Positions 47,017 to 56,689 are shown, counted from the stretch's first letter. The stretch is 64,000 bases of DNA from Edaphovirga cremea (GCF_003332275.1 NZ_QOVA01000001.1:434001-498000); one strand, 5' to 3'. Numbers and translations are program-made. The notes: generated by a model from the letters alone, not told the origin.

Positions 47017-47100
47017 TCAGAAAATCAGCTTAAACACGCCAGTAATCGTCAGTAACCCGACGATAAAAATGATCGCGATAATCCACAAGAATATTCTCAT
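47017..47100 (-). CDS. yohP: YohP, 27-residue membrane protein
   Basis: Single-helix small protein that ends LTITGVFKLIF, against LVVTGVFKMIF as I recall E. coli YohP, which is also 27 residues and is targeted to the inner membrane. A strong AAGGAG lies five bases before the ATG. It sits between pbpG and yohC as in E. coli. Function unknown; too short for most gene finders. Confidence 0.88.
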   Translation of the reverse strand: MRIFLWIIAIIFIVGLLTITGVFKLIF

Positions 47101-47269
47101 ATTTTCTCCTTAAGTCCACCAAAATCACGAATAAGCATCTGCTAAGCTGATGATATCCTTATCCCAGTATAGACGGCGTTGGGTGGTTTGCTCGTCGGAT
47201 TTTGGAGTTCAGGGAAATCTACTGACCGTCGATTTTCCAGACGAAAACGTTGTTTTTGCGTTTAATGAC

Positions 47270-48232
47270 CTAAATCTGCATCACCAATTCTGTCGTCCGA
47301 CGGGCATCGCGACCGTCGCATAACGGCGTTGATCCACGTTGAATCGCCTGCGCAAAATCGTTGAGTACCGCTTCGTGGCGGGAGGTGTCCGTGACCACCG
47401 CACTACGCGCGCCGTCATCCGGGGCGGCTTCTACCACACTCGCCGGGTTATCGATTCCTGCAATATCCCATTGGGTAATTCGGTCATCGGTTACCGTAAA
47501 GGTGCCTTTTTCACAGGTCACTTCCAGCCTGGCCGCATAGCCTGGGCGTGCGCACGTGGAGGCAACGATCGTTCCGATCATGCCATCTGAATGGCGCAGC
47601 AGGGCAGCGCCATGATCTTCGGCTTCCATGCGATGGGCAAACGTAGCCAGTTCGCTGGTTACGCGTTCAGGCATACCAAACAGCCAGATATAGTTATCGA
47701 TGTTATGTGAACCTTGCTGAATAAAAACGCCGCCACCATCAATGGCATAGCCACCACGGTAATCGGCACTGTCGTAATAGGCTTGATCGCGCCAGAAGCG
47801 GCAAGAGAGATCGGCAGAATAGCGTTTTCCCAGCGCACCACTATCGAGGATTTTTTTCAACGCGACATTATCAGGATTGGTGCGACGCTGGTAGGCGACG
47901 GCCAGCACAACGCCCGCGTCTTCTGCGCTGGCAATCATTTGGTCACAGGCGGTGAGAGAAATATCCAGCGGTTTCTCAACCAGAATATGTTTTCCCAGTT
48001 TCGCTGCTTCAATGGCACTCAGATGATGTAATCCGTTTGGGGTGGTGATAATAACCGCATCAAAAGCCCGATCAACGTCAGACAGGCTGTTCCAGCACGG
48101 TAAATCGGGTGCCGATTGTGGTGTGCGGCCACTGCGCGAGATACATCCCACAACGACGGATCCTGCGATGTTTTTGATGGCGCGGATATAGGTATTGCTG
48201 ATATTACCGCTGCCTACGATGATATATTTCAT
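47270..48232 (-). CDS. Gfo/Idh/MocA-family NAD(P)-dependent oxidoreductase
   Basis: 320 residues. Rossmann N-terminus (IIVGSGNISNTYIRAI), the family EKPL motif in HILVEKPLDIS with the catalytic-region Lys, and the GG(V)xxxQGSHNID stretch holding the catalytic His. Substrate (sugar or inositol derivative) cannot be read. It stands alone between yohP and yohC; the E. coli order has no such gene here as I recall. Confidence 0.88.
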   Translation of the reverse strand: MKYIIVGSGNISNTYIRAIKNIAGSVVVGCISRSGRTPQSAPDLPCWNSLSDVDRAFDAVIITTPNGLHHLSAIEAAKLGKHILVEKPLDISLTACDQMIASAEDAGVVLAVAYQRRTNPDNVALKKILDSGALGKRYSADLSCRFWRDQAYYDSADYRGGYAIDGGGVFIQQGSHNIDNYIWLFGMPERVTSELATFAHRMEAEDHGAALLRHSDGMIGTIVASTCARPGYAARLEVTCEKGTFTVTDDRITQWDIAGIDNPASVVEAAPDDGARSAVVTDTSRHEAVLNDFAQAIQRGSTPLCDGRDARRTTELVMQI

Positions 48233-48486
48233 TTTTTTCCCTTAGAGCCTATCCAACTGAATCTGGTTAATTTATCACCCGCTGTTTATAGGTGACCAGT
48301 GGTATTTGCTCATTTTTAAGCGTTTTTTCATAGAGATATCAACGGACAACCCCTGCGTCACCGGATTAACCATCCAGAGCTATACTTGGAGGTAAGGTCG
48401 CAGGCTGGCGCTGGCCTCCGGTTCGGCGTTGCGCACTACTTCTATCATTGCCGGGTGCGGCCTACGGCAGGTAAGGAAGGTGACGT

Positions 48487-49077
48487 ATGGTCAATCACGT
48501 TTGGGGTCTTCTGGCCCATCCCGGACCGGAACTGAAACAAATCCAGAGCGAACGGGAAACCGTCTCGCATGTCTATTTCCACCACGTATTGGTGATGGCT
48601 GCCATTCCGGTGATCTGTTCGTTTATCGGCACGACCCAGGTGGGGTGGAACTTTGGCGATGGCAATTATCTTCCCATCTCACTCTTGACCGCCGCGTGGA
48701 TTGCCGTGGTGTTCTATTTGGTGATGCTCGCTGCGGTCGCCGTAATGGGACGGGTGATTTATACCCTGGCGCGGCGCTATGACAGCCGTCCCGACGTCAA
48801 AACCTGTATTGTTTTCGCTGGTTACGTCGCTACCCCCATGTTTCTCAGCGGCTTCGTGGCGCTCTATCCGCTGGTGTGGCTATGTTTGTTCGTCGGCGTA
48901 ATCGGGTTGTTTTACAGCGGTTATCTGCTCTATCTGGGGATCCCGAATTTTCTGGGAATCGATCGGCGGGAAGGTTTTCTCTTCTCAGGATCGACGCTGG
49001 CAATTGGGGTACTGGTCCTTGAACTGGTTCTGGCGCTAGCGGTCTTTATGTGGGGATACGGTATCCGGTTATTTTGA
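48487..49077 (+). CDS. yohC: YohC, Yip1-family inner-membrane protein
   Basis: 196 residues with five hydrophobic helices; matches E. coli YohC along its length, including VIC(S/A)FIGTTQVGWNFGDG, VFAGYVATPMFLSGFVALYPLVWLC and STLAIGVLVLE. GGAAGG precedes the ATG. Function unknown. A terminator follows. Confidence 0.93.
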   Translation: MVNHVWGLLAHPGPELKQIQSERETVSHVYFHHVLVMAAIPVICSFIGTTQVGWNFGDGNYLPISLLTAAWIAVVFYLVMLAAVAVMGRVIYTLARRYDSRPDVKTCIVFAGYVATPMFLSGFVALYPLVWLCLFVGVIGLFYSGYLLYLGIPNFLGIDRREGFLFSGSTLAIGVLVLELVLALAVFMWGYGIRLF

Positions 49078-49084
49078 ATGGTCT

Positions 49085-49123
49085 AAAAAACTCCTCGTGA
49101 CCTCACGTTCGCGGGGAGTTTTT
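49085..49123. terminator. Terminator after yohC
   Basis: AAAAAACTCC ... GGGGAGTTTTTT hairpin with an A run and a T run, likely bidirectional. Confidence 0.85.
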
Positions 49124-49199
49124 TCATTGCCCGCAACCTGAAGCATGCGACAATCCGTGTTCACTGACAGCCACTCCTGAACCAGATAGGGAAATGCGC

Positions 49200-49736
49200 A
49201 TGAGCGAGCATTTTGTAGGGAAATATGAAGTTGAGCTTAAATTCCGCGTTGCCGACATTGATGTGCTCAGGCAGCGGGTCATTGCCCTTGGTGGTCAAGA
49301 GTTCGTCGCGGAAAATCAGGAACACGATACCTATTTTGAGTGCGCTACGTCGCTTGAGCAGCAGAACATCAGCATGCTGGTACGCGATATGTCGCCTTCC
49401 GGCATTAAATTATGGATCGTCAAAGGTCCAGGGAATGATCGGTGCGAGGCGGTGAATATTACCTCCGTTGAGAAAACCATCAACATGCTCAATACGTTGG
49501 GTTATCGCAGGGCGTTCACTCTGGAAAAACTACGCAGTATCTATTTTATTGAGCAATTTCATATCACCCTCGATCGGGTGAGTGGCATTGGCGAGTTTGC
49601 TGAAATCGCCATCATGACCGACGACCAGGCGCAATTGGCGACGCTAAGAATCCAATGCCAGGATCTGGCAGAACGACTGGGGCTGGCCGCATGCGACAAT
49701 GAAACCCGCTCATACCGTCAGTTGCTGGGGCATTGA
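49200..49736 (+). CDS. cyaB: Class IV adenylate cyclase, CYTH domain (CyaB-like)
   Basis: 178 residues. The N-terminal signature ExExK is Glu10-Val-Glu12-Leu-Lys14 in KYEVELKFRV, followed by HDTYFE and the barrel strands ending in NETRSYRQLL. Resembles Aeromonas AC2 and the Yersinia class IV cyclase. The ATG at 49200 has better spacing from AGGGA than 49194. Because enterobacteria already have the class I CyaA, this may be a second cyclase or another CYTH phosphohydrolase. Convergent with the LysR gene, 8 bp away. Confidence 0.85.
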   Translation: MSEHFVGKYEVELKFRVADIDVLRQRVIALGGQEFVAENQEHDTYFECATSLEQQNISMLVRDMSPSGIKLWIVKGPGNDRCEAVNITSVEKTINMLNTLGYRRAFTLEKLRSIYFIEQFHITLDRVSGIGEFAEIAIMTDDQAQLATLRIQCQDLAERLGLAACDNETRSYRQLLGH

Positions 49737-49744
49737 GGTGGATC

Positions 49745-50650
49745 TCAATGCTGATAGAGCGTCTTGAGGATATCGCCCTGCAATAAACGGTCGCGCCACC
49801 AGAGTGCGGCTTTGCCATTTTTAACATCGTCATGACCAAGGTACGCCATGATGACCGGTTGATGTGACGCGACTTTTTTGATAACCAACTGACCCTGATC
49901 GATATAGGGCTGCGCCAGATGCCGCGGCAAATAACCGCATACCAAACCCGATAATTGTGCCTGCAACTTACTGTTGAAATCAAAAACCACCAGCACATCC
50001 TGTTCATCAGGAATCTGCACATTGCGCGGCGACGCCACGCGCGATGTATCGCGGACTACCACACCACGGTGCGGTTGGATATGGTGTTTTTCCAGGGGTT
50101 CAGGAAAAGACGCCAGCGGGTGATCGGGAGAAACAACAAAGACAGTTTCAAAGCTGCCCAATACATGAAAGGTATAACCTGAAACAACCGGGGGTTCAGT
50201 GATGGCACCCAGAATAATATCGGCACAGCCACGGGTAAGTGATTCCCACGAACCACCAAGAGTTTGGTGAATAAACGTTAATTGCGTGTGGTGATGTTCC
50301 TGATAAAACTCGTCAATCAGGGGGATCAGGCAATTAAAGGGGACGGAACCGTCAAGCGCCACGGTAATTTCATTCTCCCAGCCAGAGATTAATTGTGCTG
50401 CCTGTTTTTCCAGTCGTCGTGTGGCCTGGAGAATCATTCTACTTTTCTCAAGTATTAATTCACCGGCATCAGTAAATTTGGCGCGATGACCCGAACGATC
50501 CAATAACGTAATACCCAGTTCGACTTCCAGTTTTTGTACCATATAGCTGAGGGCAGCCGGTGTTTTATGCAGGGTCGCAGCGGCGGCAGCCAGTGATCCA
50601 TAATTCGCCAAAGCATCAAGAATAATTAATGTATCCAAATTGATTTTCAT
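49745..50650 (-). CDS. LysR-family regulator of the adjacent hydrolase cluster
   Basis: 301 residues: helix-turn-helix SLAAAAATLHKTPAALSYMVQKLEVELG near the N-terminus, then a substrate-binding effector domain. Divergent from the 50791 hydrolase gene with a 140-bp shared promoter region, so that cluster is its likely target. The effector is unknown. Confidence 0.88.
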   Translation of the reverse strand: MKINLDTLIILDALANYGSLAAAAATLHKTPAALSYMVQKLEVELGITLLDRSGHRAKFTDAGELILEKSRMILQATRRLEKQAAQLISGWENEITVALDGSVPFNCLIPLIDEFYQEHHHTQLTFIHQTLGGSWESLTRGCADIILGAITEPPVVSGYTFHVLGSFETVFVVSPDHPLASFPEPLEKHHIQPHRGVVVRDTSRVASPRNVQIPDEQDVLVVFDFNSKLQAQLSGLVCGYLPRHLAQPYIDQGQLVIKKVASHQPVIMAYLGHDDVKNGKAALWWRDRLLQGDILKTLYQH

Positions 50651-50790
50651 CGTCTAGCGCACCGAGTCAGATAGAAAAACTTAACGAGTCATTAAAAAAT
50701 ACTAGCTATCTTTTGGCTGATGCGCTCTTTACGATGGCATTTCCCCACTCTTTTTCCTGCGAAAAGTGGCTAACTTTTGGAGCTAATATC

Positions 50791-51426
50791 ATGTCTATTA
50801 AAGAATTGATTGACCCCAATAACTCGGTGCTTATTTTTATCGATCACCAACCGCAAATGTCTTTCGGCGTTGCCAATATAGATCGTCAACAGTTAAAAAA
50901 TAACACCGTAGCCTTGGCGAAAGCAGGAAAGATTTTTAATGTTCCCACCATTTTTACCTCTGTGGAAACGGAAAGTTTCAGCGGCTATATCTGGCCGGAG
51001 TTATTGGCGGTTCATCCTGAAATTACCCCGATCGAACGAACGTCGATGAACTCCTGGGAGGATGAAAAATTCGTCAGTGCGGTAAAAGCCACTGGTCGCA
51101 AGAAATTGATCATCGCCGCGTTATGGACCGAAGTGTGCCTGACTTTTCCCGCACTGATGGCGCTGAACGAAGGGTTCGAAGTATATGCCGTGACTGATGC
51201 GTCCGGTGGAACCTCAGTCGATGCGCATGAACGGGCAATCGATCGCATCGTTCAGGCGGGCGCTGTGCCGGTCACCTGGCAGCAGGTTTTACTCGAATAT
51301 CAACGGGACTGGGCGCGTAAAGAGTCCTACGACGCGGTAATGGCGCTGGTCCGTGAGCATAGTGGCGCTTATGGTATGGGCGTCGATTATGCTTACACGA
51401 TGGTACATAAAGCCCCACAGCGCTAA
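50791..51426 (+). CDS. Isochorismatase-family cysteine hydrolase, YcaC-like
   Basis: 211 residues of the YcaC branch. Catalytic Asp18 in LIFIDHQPQ and Cys116 in LWTEVCLTFPAL are visible, with the cis-peptide stretch before the Cys. The ATG at 50791 follows GGAG; the upstream frame to 50713 lies in the promoter. The substrate is unknown; YcaC itself has no settled one. First gene of a three-gene plus-strand set under the divergent LysR. Confidence 0.87.
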   Translation: MSIKELIDPNNSVLIFIDHQPQMSFGVANIDRQQLKNNTVALAKAGKIFNVPTIFTSVETESFSGYIWPELLAVHPEITPIERTSMNSWEDEKFVSAVKATGRKKLIIAALWTEVCLTFPALMALNEGFEVYAVTDASGGTSVDAHERAIDRIVQAGAVPVTWQQVLLEYQRDWARKESYDAVMALVREHSGAYGMGVDYAYTMVHKAPQR

Positions 51427-51514
51427 GCGTTGCTACTTCCCACGGCTTCTGCGCCTGCTCCAGGCGCGAAGTTGTGGGTGAAACCTTTTAAACGAATCGC
51501 TAAGGCAAATCCCT

Positions 51515-52057
51515 ATGGCCAATCCGCAGTATGTCACGCTGGTGATAACCCATACCTTGCGGCCAAATCAGCAGCAGGCATATGAACAGTGGTTACAACG
51601 CATCGTGCCTATCGCGGAACAGTTCGAGGGGCATCTGGGAGCGAACGTGATCCGTCCCGTTGACGGCGGTGATACATACACCATCTTGATTAGGTTCGAT
51701 AATCTCGACAATCTGTATCGCTGGACGCACTCCCCCGAACGCAAGGCGCTGATGGAAGAGGTCGCGGATCTGCTGGCCGGGGAAGATCGTCTCGACATCC
51801 AGATGGGAAGCCAGTTCTGGTTTACCCCGGCACAAAAGGGCGTTCGCCGCCCTGCGCAGTGGAAGCAATTTCTGATCACCTTGGCCGTTATCTTTCCCTC
51901 AACCCTTCTGGTGCCCTGGTTCTGGCGGCAGCTTTTGCCACAACTGAGAGGCACGCTGCCCGGGCATTTACTCAACGACGCCACCGTGGTTGCGTTGGTG
52001 GTTTATCTGTGGATGCCGTTGCTGACGCGCGTGCTGGCCGGATGGTTGAAACGCTGA
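51515..52057 (+). CDS. Antibiotic-biosynthesis-monooxygenase-domain protein with membrane tail
   Basis: 180 residues. An N-terminal ABM dimeric alpha/beta barrel (residues 1-100: VTLVITHTLRPNQQQAYEQWL, FDNLDNLYRWTHSPERKALM) is joined to two C-terminal membrane helices (FLITLAVIFPSTLLVPWFW and VVALVVYLWMPLLTRVLAGW). The family oxidises small phenolic or quinone-like compounds without cofactor or acts as a stress protein; the membrane tail suggests an inner-membrane location. Confidence 0.85.
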   Translation: MANPQYVTLVITHTLRPNQQQAYEQWLQRIVPIAEQFEGHLGANVIRPVDGGDTYTILIRFDNLDNLYRWTHSPERKALMEEVADLLAGEDRLDIQMGSQFWFTPAQKGVRRPAQWKQFLITLAVIFPSTLLVPWFWRQLLPQLRGTLPGHLLNDATVVALVVYLWMPLLTRVLAGWLKR

Positions 52058-52081
52058 TCTTACTCTACAAGGCGAATGTTT

Positions 52082-53950
52082 ATGTCTACCTATGCATCAC
52101 TGATTCTGACCAATGGAAAATTTCATACTCTGGATAGTGAACAGCCGCTGGCTGAGGCGGTGGCAATCAAAGACGGTAAACTTCTGGCGGTGGGCAGTAC
52201 CGCCGAGGTCATGACGCACGCCAATGAGCAGACGGAACTGATCGATCTCAACGATCATACTGTTATTCCCGGTTTGAACGACTCCCACCTGCACCTGATT
52301 CGTGGTGGCCTGAATTATAACCTTGAGCTGCGTTGGGAAGGGGTTCCGTCACTGGCCGATGCATTGCGGATGTTGAAAGATCAGGCCGACAGAACGCCGC
52401 ACCCGCAGTGGGTCAGGGTGGTGGGCGGCTGGTCTGAATTCCAGTTTGCTGAACGCAGGATGCCAACGCTGGACGAGATCAACGCGGTCTCGCCTGATGT
52501 CCCGGTATTTGTGCTGCATCTCTATGACCGTGCCTTGCTCAACCGCGCAGCGCTGAAGGTGGTGGGATACACCAAAGACACGCCGAATCCCCCGGGAGGC
52601 GAGATACAGCGCGACAAAAACGGTAATCCCACCGGCATGCTGATCGCCAAACCGAACGCGATGATTCTCTATTCGACGCTGGCAAAAGGGCCTTCTTTGC
52701 CTTTTGAGGAGCAGGTGAACTCTACGCGGCAGTTCATGCGCGAACTCAACCGGCTTGGGGTGACCAGCGCGATTGATGCAGGGGGTGGATTTCAGAATTA
52801 CCCACAGGATTACCAGATTATCGACGAGCTTCATCGGGCCAAACAACTGACGATCCGCATCGCCTACAATCTCTTTACCCAGCGACCCAAGCAGGAGTTT
52901 GAGGATTTCTCTACCTGGACGGATATGCTGTCGCCCGGGCAGGGCAGCGATTTTTACCGACATAATGGTGCCGGGGAAATGCTGGTGTTTTCCGCCGCCG
53001 ATTTCGAGGATTTTTTGCAGCCACGGCCCGATCTGCCGCCGGGGATGGAGGACGAACTCGAGCGGGTGGTGCGTCATCTGGTCGAGCACCGCTGGCCGTT
53101 CCGCCTGCATGCCACGTATGACGAATCGATCGGTCGGATGCTGGATGTCTTTGAAAAAGTGAATCGCGACATTCCGTTTAATGGTCTGCACTGGTTTTTC
53201 GATCACGCAGAAACCATTACCGAGCGCAATATCGAGCGGGTCAAAGCATTGGGGGGTGGCATTGCCGTTCAGCACCGCATGGCGTTTCAGGGGGAATACT
53301 TCGTCGAACGTTATGGTCAGGAGGCGGTCAGCCATACGCCACCGGTGGCTAAAATGCTTGAGTATGGTTTACCGGTAGGATTGGGTACCGACGCCACGCG
53401 TGTCGCCAGCTACAATCCGTGGACGGCGCTCTATTGGCTGGTTTCAGGCCGCACCGTCGGCGGCTTGCAGATGTACAGCGAGAATAATCGCCTTTCGCGC
53501 GATATTGCCCTGGAGTTGTGGACCGCAGGCAGCGCCTGGTTTTCCACCGAGCAAGGTAAGAAAGGGCGGATTAAAGTCGGGCAGTTGGCCGATCTGGTGG
53601 TGCTGTCAAAGGACTACTTCAGCGTGCAGGAAGAGGAGATCAAGGGCATCGAGTCAGTGATAACCGTGGTGGATGGCAAAGTGGTGTATGCCACCGCCCG
53701 GTTTTCACCTTACTCACCGCCGGCATTGCCGATTTTGCCAGACTGGTCTCCGGTGAAAAGCGTGCCGGGGCATTTCCGTCCAGCGCCTCCGGCAGAGCAA
53801 GGGTTTGGCGCGGTGGCGCAGAGGCATCAGTGCCGCGGATCCTGTCTGGTACATTTGCATCAGCACGATACCGCCCGCCGATCGTCCGTGCCGGTATCTG
53901 ACGATCGCGCGTTCTGGGGCGCATTGGGTTGTTCCTGTTTTGCCTTCTGA
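52082..53950 (+). CDS. Amidohydrolase family 3 protein, YtcJ-like
   Basis: 622-residue metal-dependent amidohydrolase. The TIM-barrel metal motif appears as DSHLHLIRGG near residue 62, with GLGTDATRVASYNP late in the barrel and the C-terminal lid KVGQLADLVVLSKDYFSV. The last 50 residues are Cys/His-rich (RHQCRGSCLVHLHQHD ... GCSCFAF), unusual for a cytosolic hydrolase and possibly metal-binding. The ATG at 52082 is preferred to 52076. It ends the hydrolase-monooxygenase-amidohydrolase set. Confidence 0.87.
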   Translation: MSTYASLILTNGKFHTLDSEQPLAEAVAIKDGKLLAVGSTAEVMTHANEQTELIDLNDHTVIPGLNDSHLHLIRGGLNYNLELRWEGVPSLADALRMLKDQADRTPHPQWVRVVGGWSEFQFAERRMPTLDEINAVSPDVPVFVLHLYDRALLNRAALKVVGYTKDTPNPPGGEIQRDKNGNPTGMLIAKPNAMILYSTLAKGPSLPFEEQVNSTRQFMRELNRLGVTSAIDAGGGFQNYPQDYQIIDELHRAKQLTIRIAYNLFTQRPKQEFEDFSTWTDMLSPGQGSDFYRHNGAGEMLVFSAADFEDFLQPRPDLPPGMEDELERVVRHLVEHRWPFRLHATYDESIGRMLDVFEKVNRDIPFNGLHWFFDHAETITERNIERVKALGGGIAVQHRMAFQGEYFVERYGQEAVSHTPPVAKMLEYGLPVGLGTDATRVASYNPWTALYWLVSGRTVGGLQMYSENNRLSRDIALELWTAGSAWFSTEQGKKGRIKVGQLADLVVLSKDYFSVQEEEIKGIESVITVVDGKVVYATARFSPYSPPALPILPDWSPVKSVPGHFRPAPPAEQGFGAVAQRHQCRGSCLVHLHQHDTARRSSVPVSDDRAFWGALGCSCFAF

Positions 53951-53971
53951 TTACCTGTTTATGTTGATCAA

Positions 53972-53994
53972 TGCCGCTACGATAAGTAGCGGCA
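53972..53994. terminator. Inverted repeat between convergent amidohydrolase and dld
   Basis: TGCCGCTAC (53972-53980) and GTAGCGGCA (53986-53994), loop of five. No T tract follows, so terminator function is inferred from its place between convergent genes. Confidence 0.55.
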
Positions 53995-54012
53995 ATTCAA
54001 TCACTACGTCAA

Positions 54013-55719
54013 TCAACCCCAGTTTTTACGCTTCGAGGTTTTGCCAATCCCTGGATTGAAGCTGTTGGTGGGGTCGGCGCGCTGGTAAAAGTTTTTCAAA
54101 TCAGGTTTCGCCAGATAGAGGTGACCGACATTGTGTTCGGCTGGGTATTCCGCCCCTTTGGCATCGAGAATTTCCAGCATCTTCATTTTAAGCGCCTTAC
54201 TGTCCACCCCTTTTTTGACGATATAATCCTGATGGAAGACATGGCACATGAAGTGGCCGTAATACAGTTTGGCAACCAGATCGCGGTTAATCTCTTCCGG
54301 CAGCGTTTCAAACCATTGCTCATCATTGCGGCGCAAGGCGATGTCGAGCGCCAGAATATCCTCAACCTCTTTTTCATGCACGGCGTGATAACGCACGGCA
54401 GCACCGGCAGCGGCAAAGCGATGCAAAAAGGCTTTTTTGCCCTCGTCTTCGCTACAGGTGAAAAAGCTGCCTTCATGTTGACCAAAGAAATCACTGAGAA
54501 AAGTGGCGGCTTCACTGACACCCGGTCCGGCCATTTTTAACAGCAAGTGGTGCTCGTAACGATCCCGGTACTGTTTCATTCGTGCGGGCAGGTGACTGGG
54601 CAGCAAACGACTCAACCCCTGCATTACCCGGTCGCTGAAATTATGCGGCATAAAGGGTACGCGATTCACGCAGGCGTCGGCTTTTCCTTTGGCGGTAAAC
54701 AGCGAGGGCATTTTGTCGGTGCCCAGGGAATTGATCATCAGGAAGGTGTCTTTGCCATACACTTCGGCGATGTCAAAAATATCGCGGTGCATGTATTCAC
54801 CCGCCACCGGCAGCGAGTCGAATTCACTGAGAATATGGCGGCGCAGCGCGGTCAGTACGTCTGTCTCATTGGTGCCGATGTAAAAAACTTTCTGATCGGT
54901 TTCCACTGGGAAGGTGTCCAGCCGCACAGCGAAAACCGCCAGTTTTCCGGCGCATCCCGAGGCTTCAAACAGCCGTCTTTTGTCGGCGTTGAAGCGCGAT
55001 GGCGTATTGGCATGAATGTCGCGCACCCGCTCAGCGTACTCATGGTCAGATGCCTGCCGCTGATCGTTGATCACCTCTTTTGGGAGGAAATCGCCTTTCT
55101 GTAACCGGGTGAGAATCTCTTCAGGCGTGTCGCCCAAAGTGATCCCCAAATGGTTGATTAATTGCAATTCGCCGGAGGCATCGATCTGCGCATACAACGC
55201 CATTTCGGTATAGGCCGGGCCACGTTTTACCAACGATCCGCCGGAGTTATTACAAATCCCGCCAATCACGGATGCGCCGATACAGGAAGAACCGATGACC
55301 GAATGCGGTTCACGTCCGTAAGGCTTGAGAATTTTCTCGAGTTGATTGAGCGTACTGCCGGGGAATCCAAGGACTTGTTTACCGCCGTTCAATACCTGAA
55401 CCTGATCGAGTTTCAGCGTACTGACAATCACAATATCGCGGTCATAATCGAGCCCGCTTGGGGTCGAACCCTCGGTCAATCCGGTATTGGCCGCCTGCAT
55501 GATAACGATTTTATCGGTCGCCACGCAAGCTTGCAGGATTTGCCACTGTTGCAGCAACGTTTGCGGGAATACCACCGCCAGCGCCTTGCCTTCACCGGAA
55601 CGGAAGCCTTTGCGGTAACGCTCGGTATTGCGGTCACCCGTCAGTACGTTATGGCTGCCCACGATGTCCCGCAAACGTGCCAGGAATGCGGGATTATTCT
55701 TTACCTCAGTATGACTCAT
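54013..55719 (-). CDS. dld: Dld, quinone-dependent D-lactate dehydrogenase
   Basis: 568-residue FAD-linked peripheral membrane enzyme feeding electrons from D-lactate to quinone. FAD-binding region QAANTGLTEGSTPSG and VIGSSCIGASVIGGICNNSGGSLVKRGPAYTEMAL; the C-terminal membrane-binding part is of normal length. E. coli Dld is 571 residues. Confidence 0.97.
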   Translation of the reverse strand: MSHTEVKNNPAFLARLRDIVGSHNVLTGDRNTERYRKGFRSGEGKALAVVFPQTLLQQWQILQACVATDKIVIMQAANTGLTEGSTPSGLDYDRDIVIVSTLKLDQVQVLNGGKQVLGFPGSTLNQLEKILKPYGREPHSVIGSSCIGASVIGGICNNSGGSLVKRGPAYTEMALYAQIDASGELQLINHLGITLGDTPEEILTRLQKGDFLPKEVINDQRQASDHEYAERVRDIHANTPSRFNADKRRLFEASGCAGKLAVFAVRLDTFPVETDQKVFYIGTNETDVLTALRRHILSEFDSLPVAGEYMHRDIFDIAEVYGKDTFLMINSLGTDKMPSLFTAKGKADACVNRVPFMPHNFSDRVMQGLSRLLPSHLPARMKQYRDRYEHHLLLKMAGPGVSEAATFLSDFFGQHEGSFFTCSEDEGKKAFLHRFAAAGAAVRYHAVHEKEVEDILALDIALRRNDEQWFETLPEEINRDLVAKLYYGHFMCHVFHQDYIVKKGVDSKALKMKMLEILDAKGAEYPAEHNVGHLYLAKPDLKNFYQRADPTNSFNPGIGKTSKRKNWG

Positions 55720-56026
55720 AGTGTCTCCCTACCGTCATTTGAACTTTATGCTCGTCAATTTTTCACGCTGTCGCCAACGCACCCGCAACTCGAATTATTT
55801 GCATATAAGCATAGGTCTGATTCGTATGACGACCAGTAAAATTATTGCTGTGGCTGCATAAGTGCCTATGTTCAATTAAGGATGGGGTAATGCAATGCCA
55901 ATAACGGACGATTGATTGTTATCAATGCAGTGATAAGAGTAATATTGCCAATATGTTGGTTGTACAGGGAGAAAATAAATATAAAATTTCTTATCCCTGT
56001 GCTCATGAGAGTTTTTGAGGGCGATT

Positions 56027-56665
56027 ATGGACACCATAGAGGCAATTAAACAACGCCGGGCAAGCAGGGCATTTGATTCTGATTTTACAATGAGTTTGCA
56101 AGACAAGAAAAATCTCCTTGATATCGCGATGAAAAATACACCCAGCGCATTCAACCTTCAACCATGGCGGCCTTTTTTAATTGAGAGTAAGCAACAGCGT
56201 GAATTAATCGGTGATGCAGTATGGGATCCACAGCAGCGCCAGAATTTGGCTGAATCTTCATGGAATAAATCACGGATAATCGATTGTTCTATGCTGGTGG
56301 TTTTGTGTGGTGATTTTTCTTTTTGGAACAGGCATGTTGATGAAATATGGCAAGATGCTTCAAAATCTGCCAGGGATTTCATTACGCCAATAATTGATGT
56401 GTATTATCAGGGCAATAACGAAAGCCAACGCGACGAAATTATGCGTAGCTGTGGGATGTTTGCACAAAATTTAATGCTTGCCGCCAAATCACAAGGATTG
56501 GACTCCTGTCCGATGGATGGATTCAACTACGCAAGTGTAAAAGAAATTATTAATGCGCCTCCTGATTACGTAATTACACTGGTTATTTGCCTGGGCAAAT
56601 CAACAACATCACCTTTTCCTAAAATCGGCAAAAGAGAATTTGATGATATTGTGCACATTAATTGA
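56027..56665 (+). CDS. Nitroreductase-family flavoprotein
   Basis: 212 residues with the N-terminal FMN contacts AIKQRRASRAFDSD and NTPSAFNLQPWR, and the late GLDSCPMDGFN stretch. The ATG at 56027 follows GAGGGCG; the frame also opens at 56015. NAD(P)H-dependent reduction of nitro compounds or quinones is the family activity. The gene and its surroundings (55850-56730) are more AT-rich than the neighbours. Confidence 0.87.
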   Translation: MDTIEAIKQRRASRAFDSDFTMSLQDKKNLLDIAMKNTPSAFNLQPWRPFLIESKQQRELIGDAVWDPQQRQNLAESSWNKSRIIDCSMLVVLCGDFSFWNRHVDEIWQDASKSARDFITPIIDVYYQGNNESQRDEIMRSCGMFAQNLMLAAKSQGLDSCPMDGFNYASVKEIINAPPDYVITLVICLGKSTTSPFPKIGKREFDDIVHIN

Positions 56666-56689
56666 TATTAAATGACAGAGAGCCAATGA

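Noticed and set aside
53750-53950. Suspected frameshift near the C-terminus of the amidohydrolase
   Set aside because: The last residues FWGALGCSCFAF look like a family-typical ending from memory, and no internal stop is present; the odd tail is reported as real.
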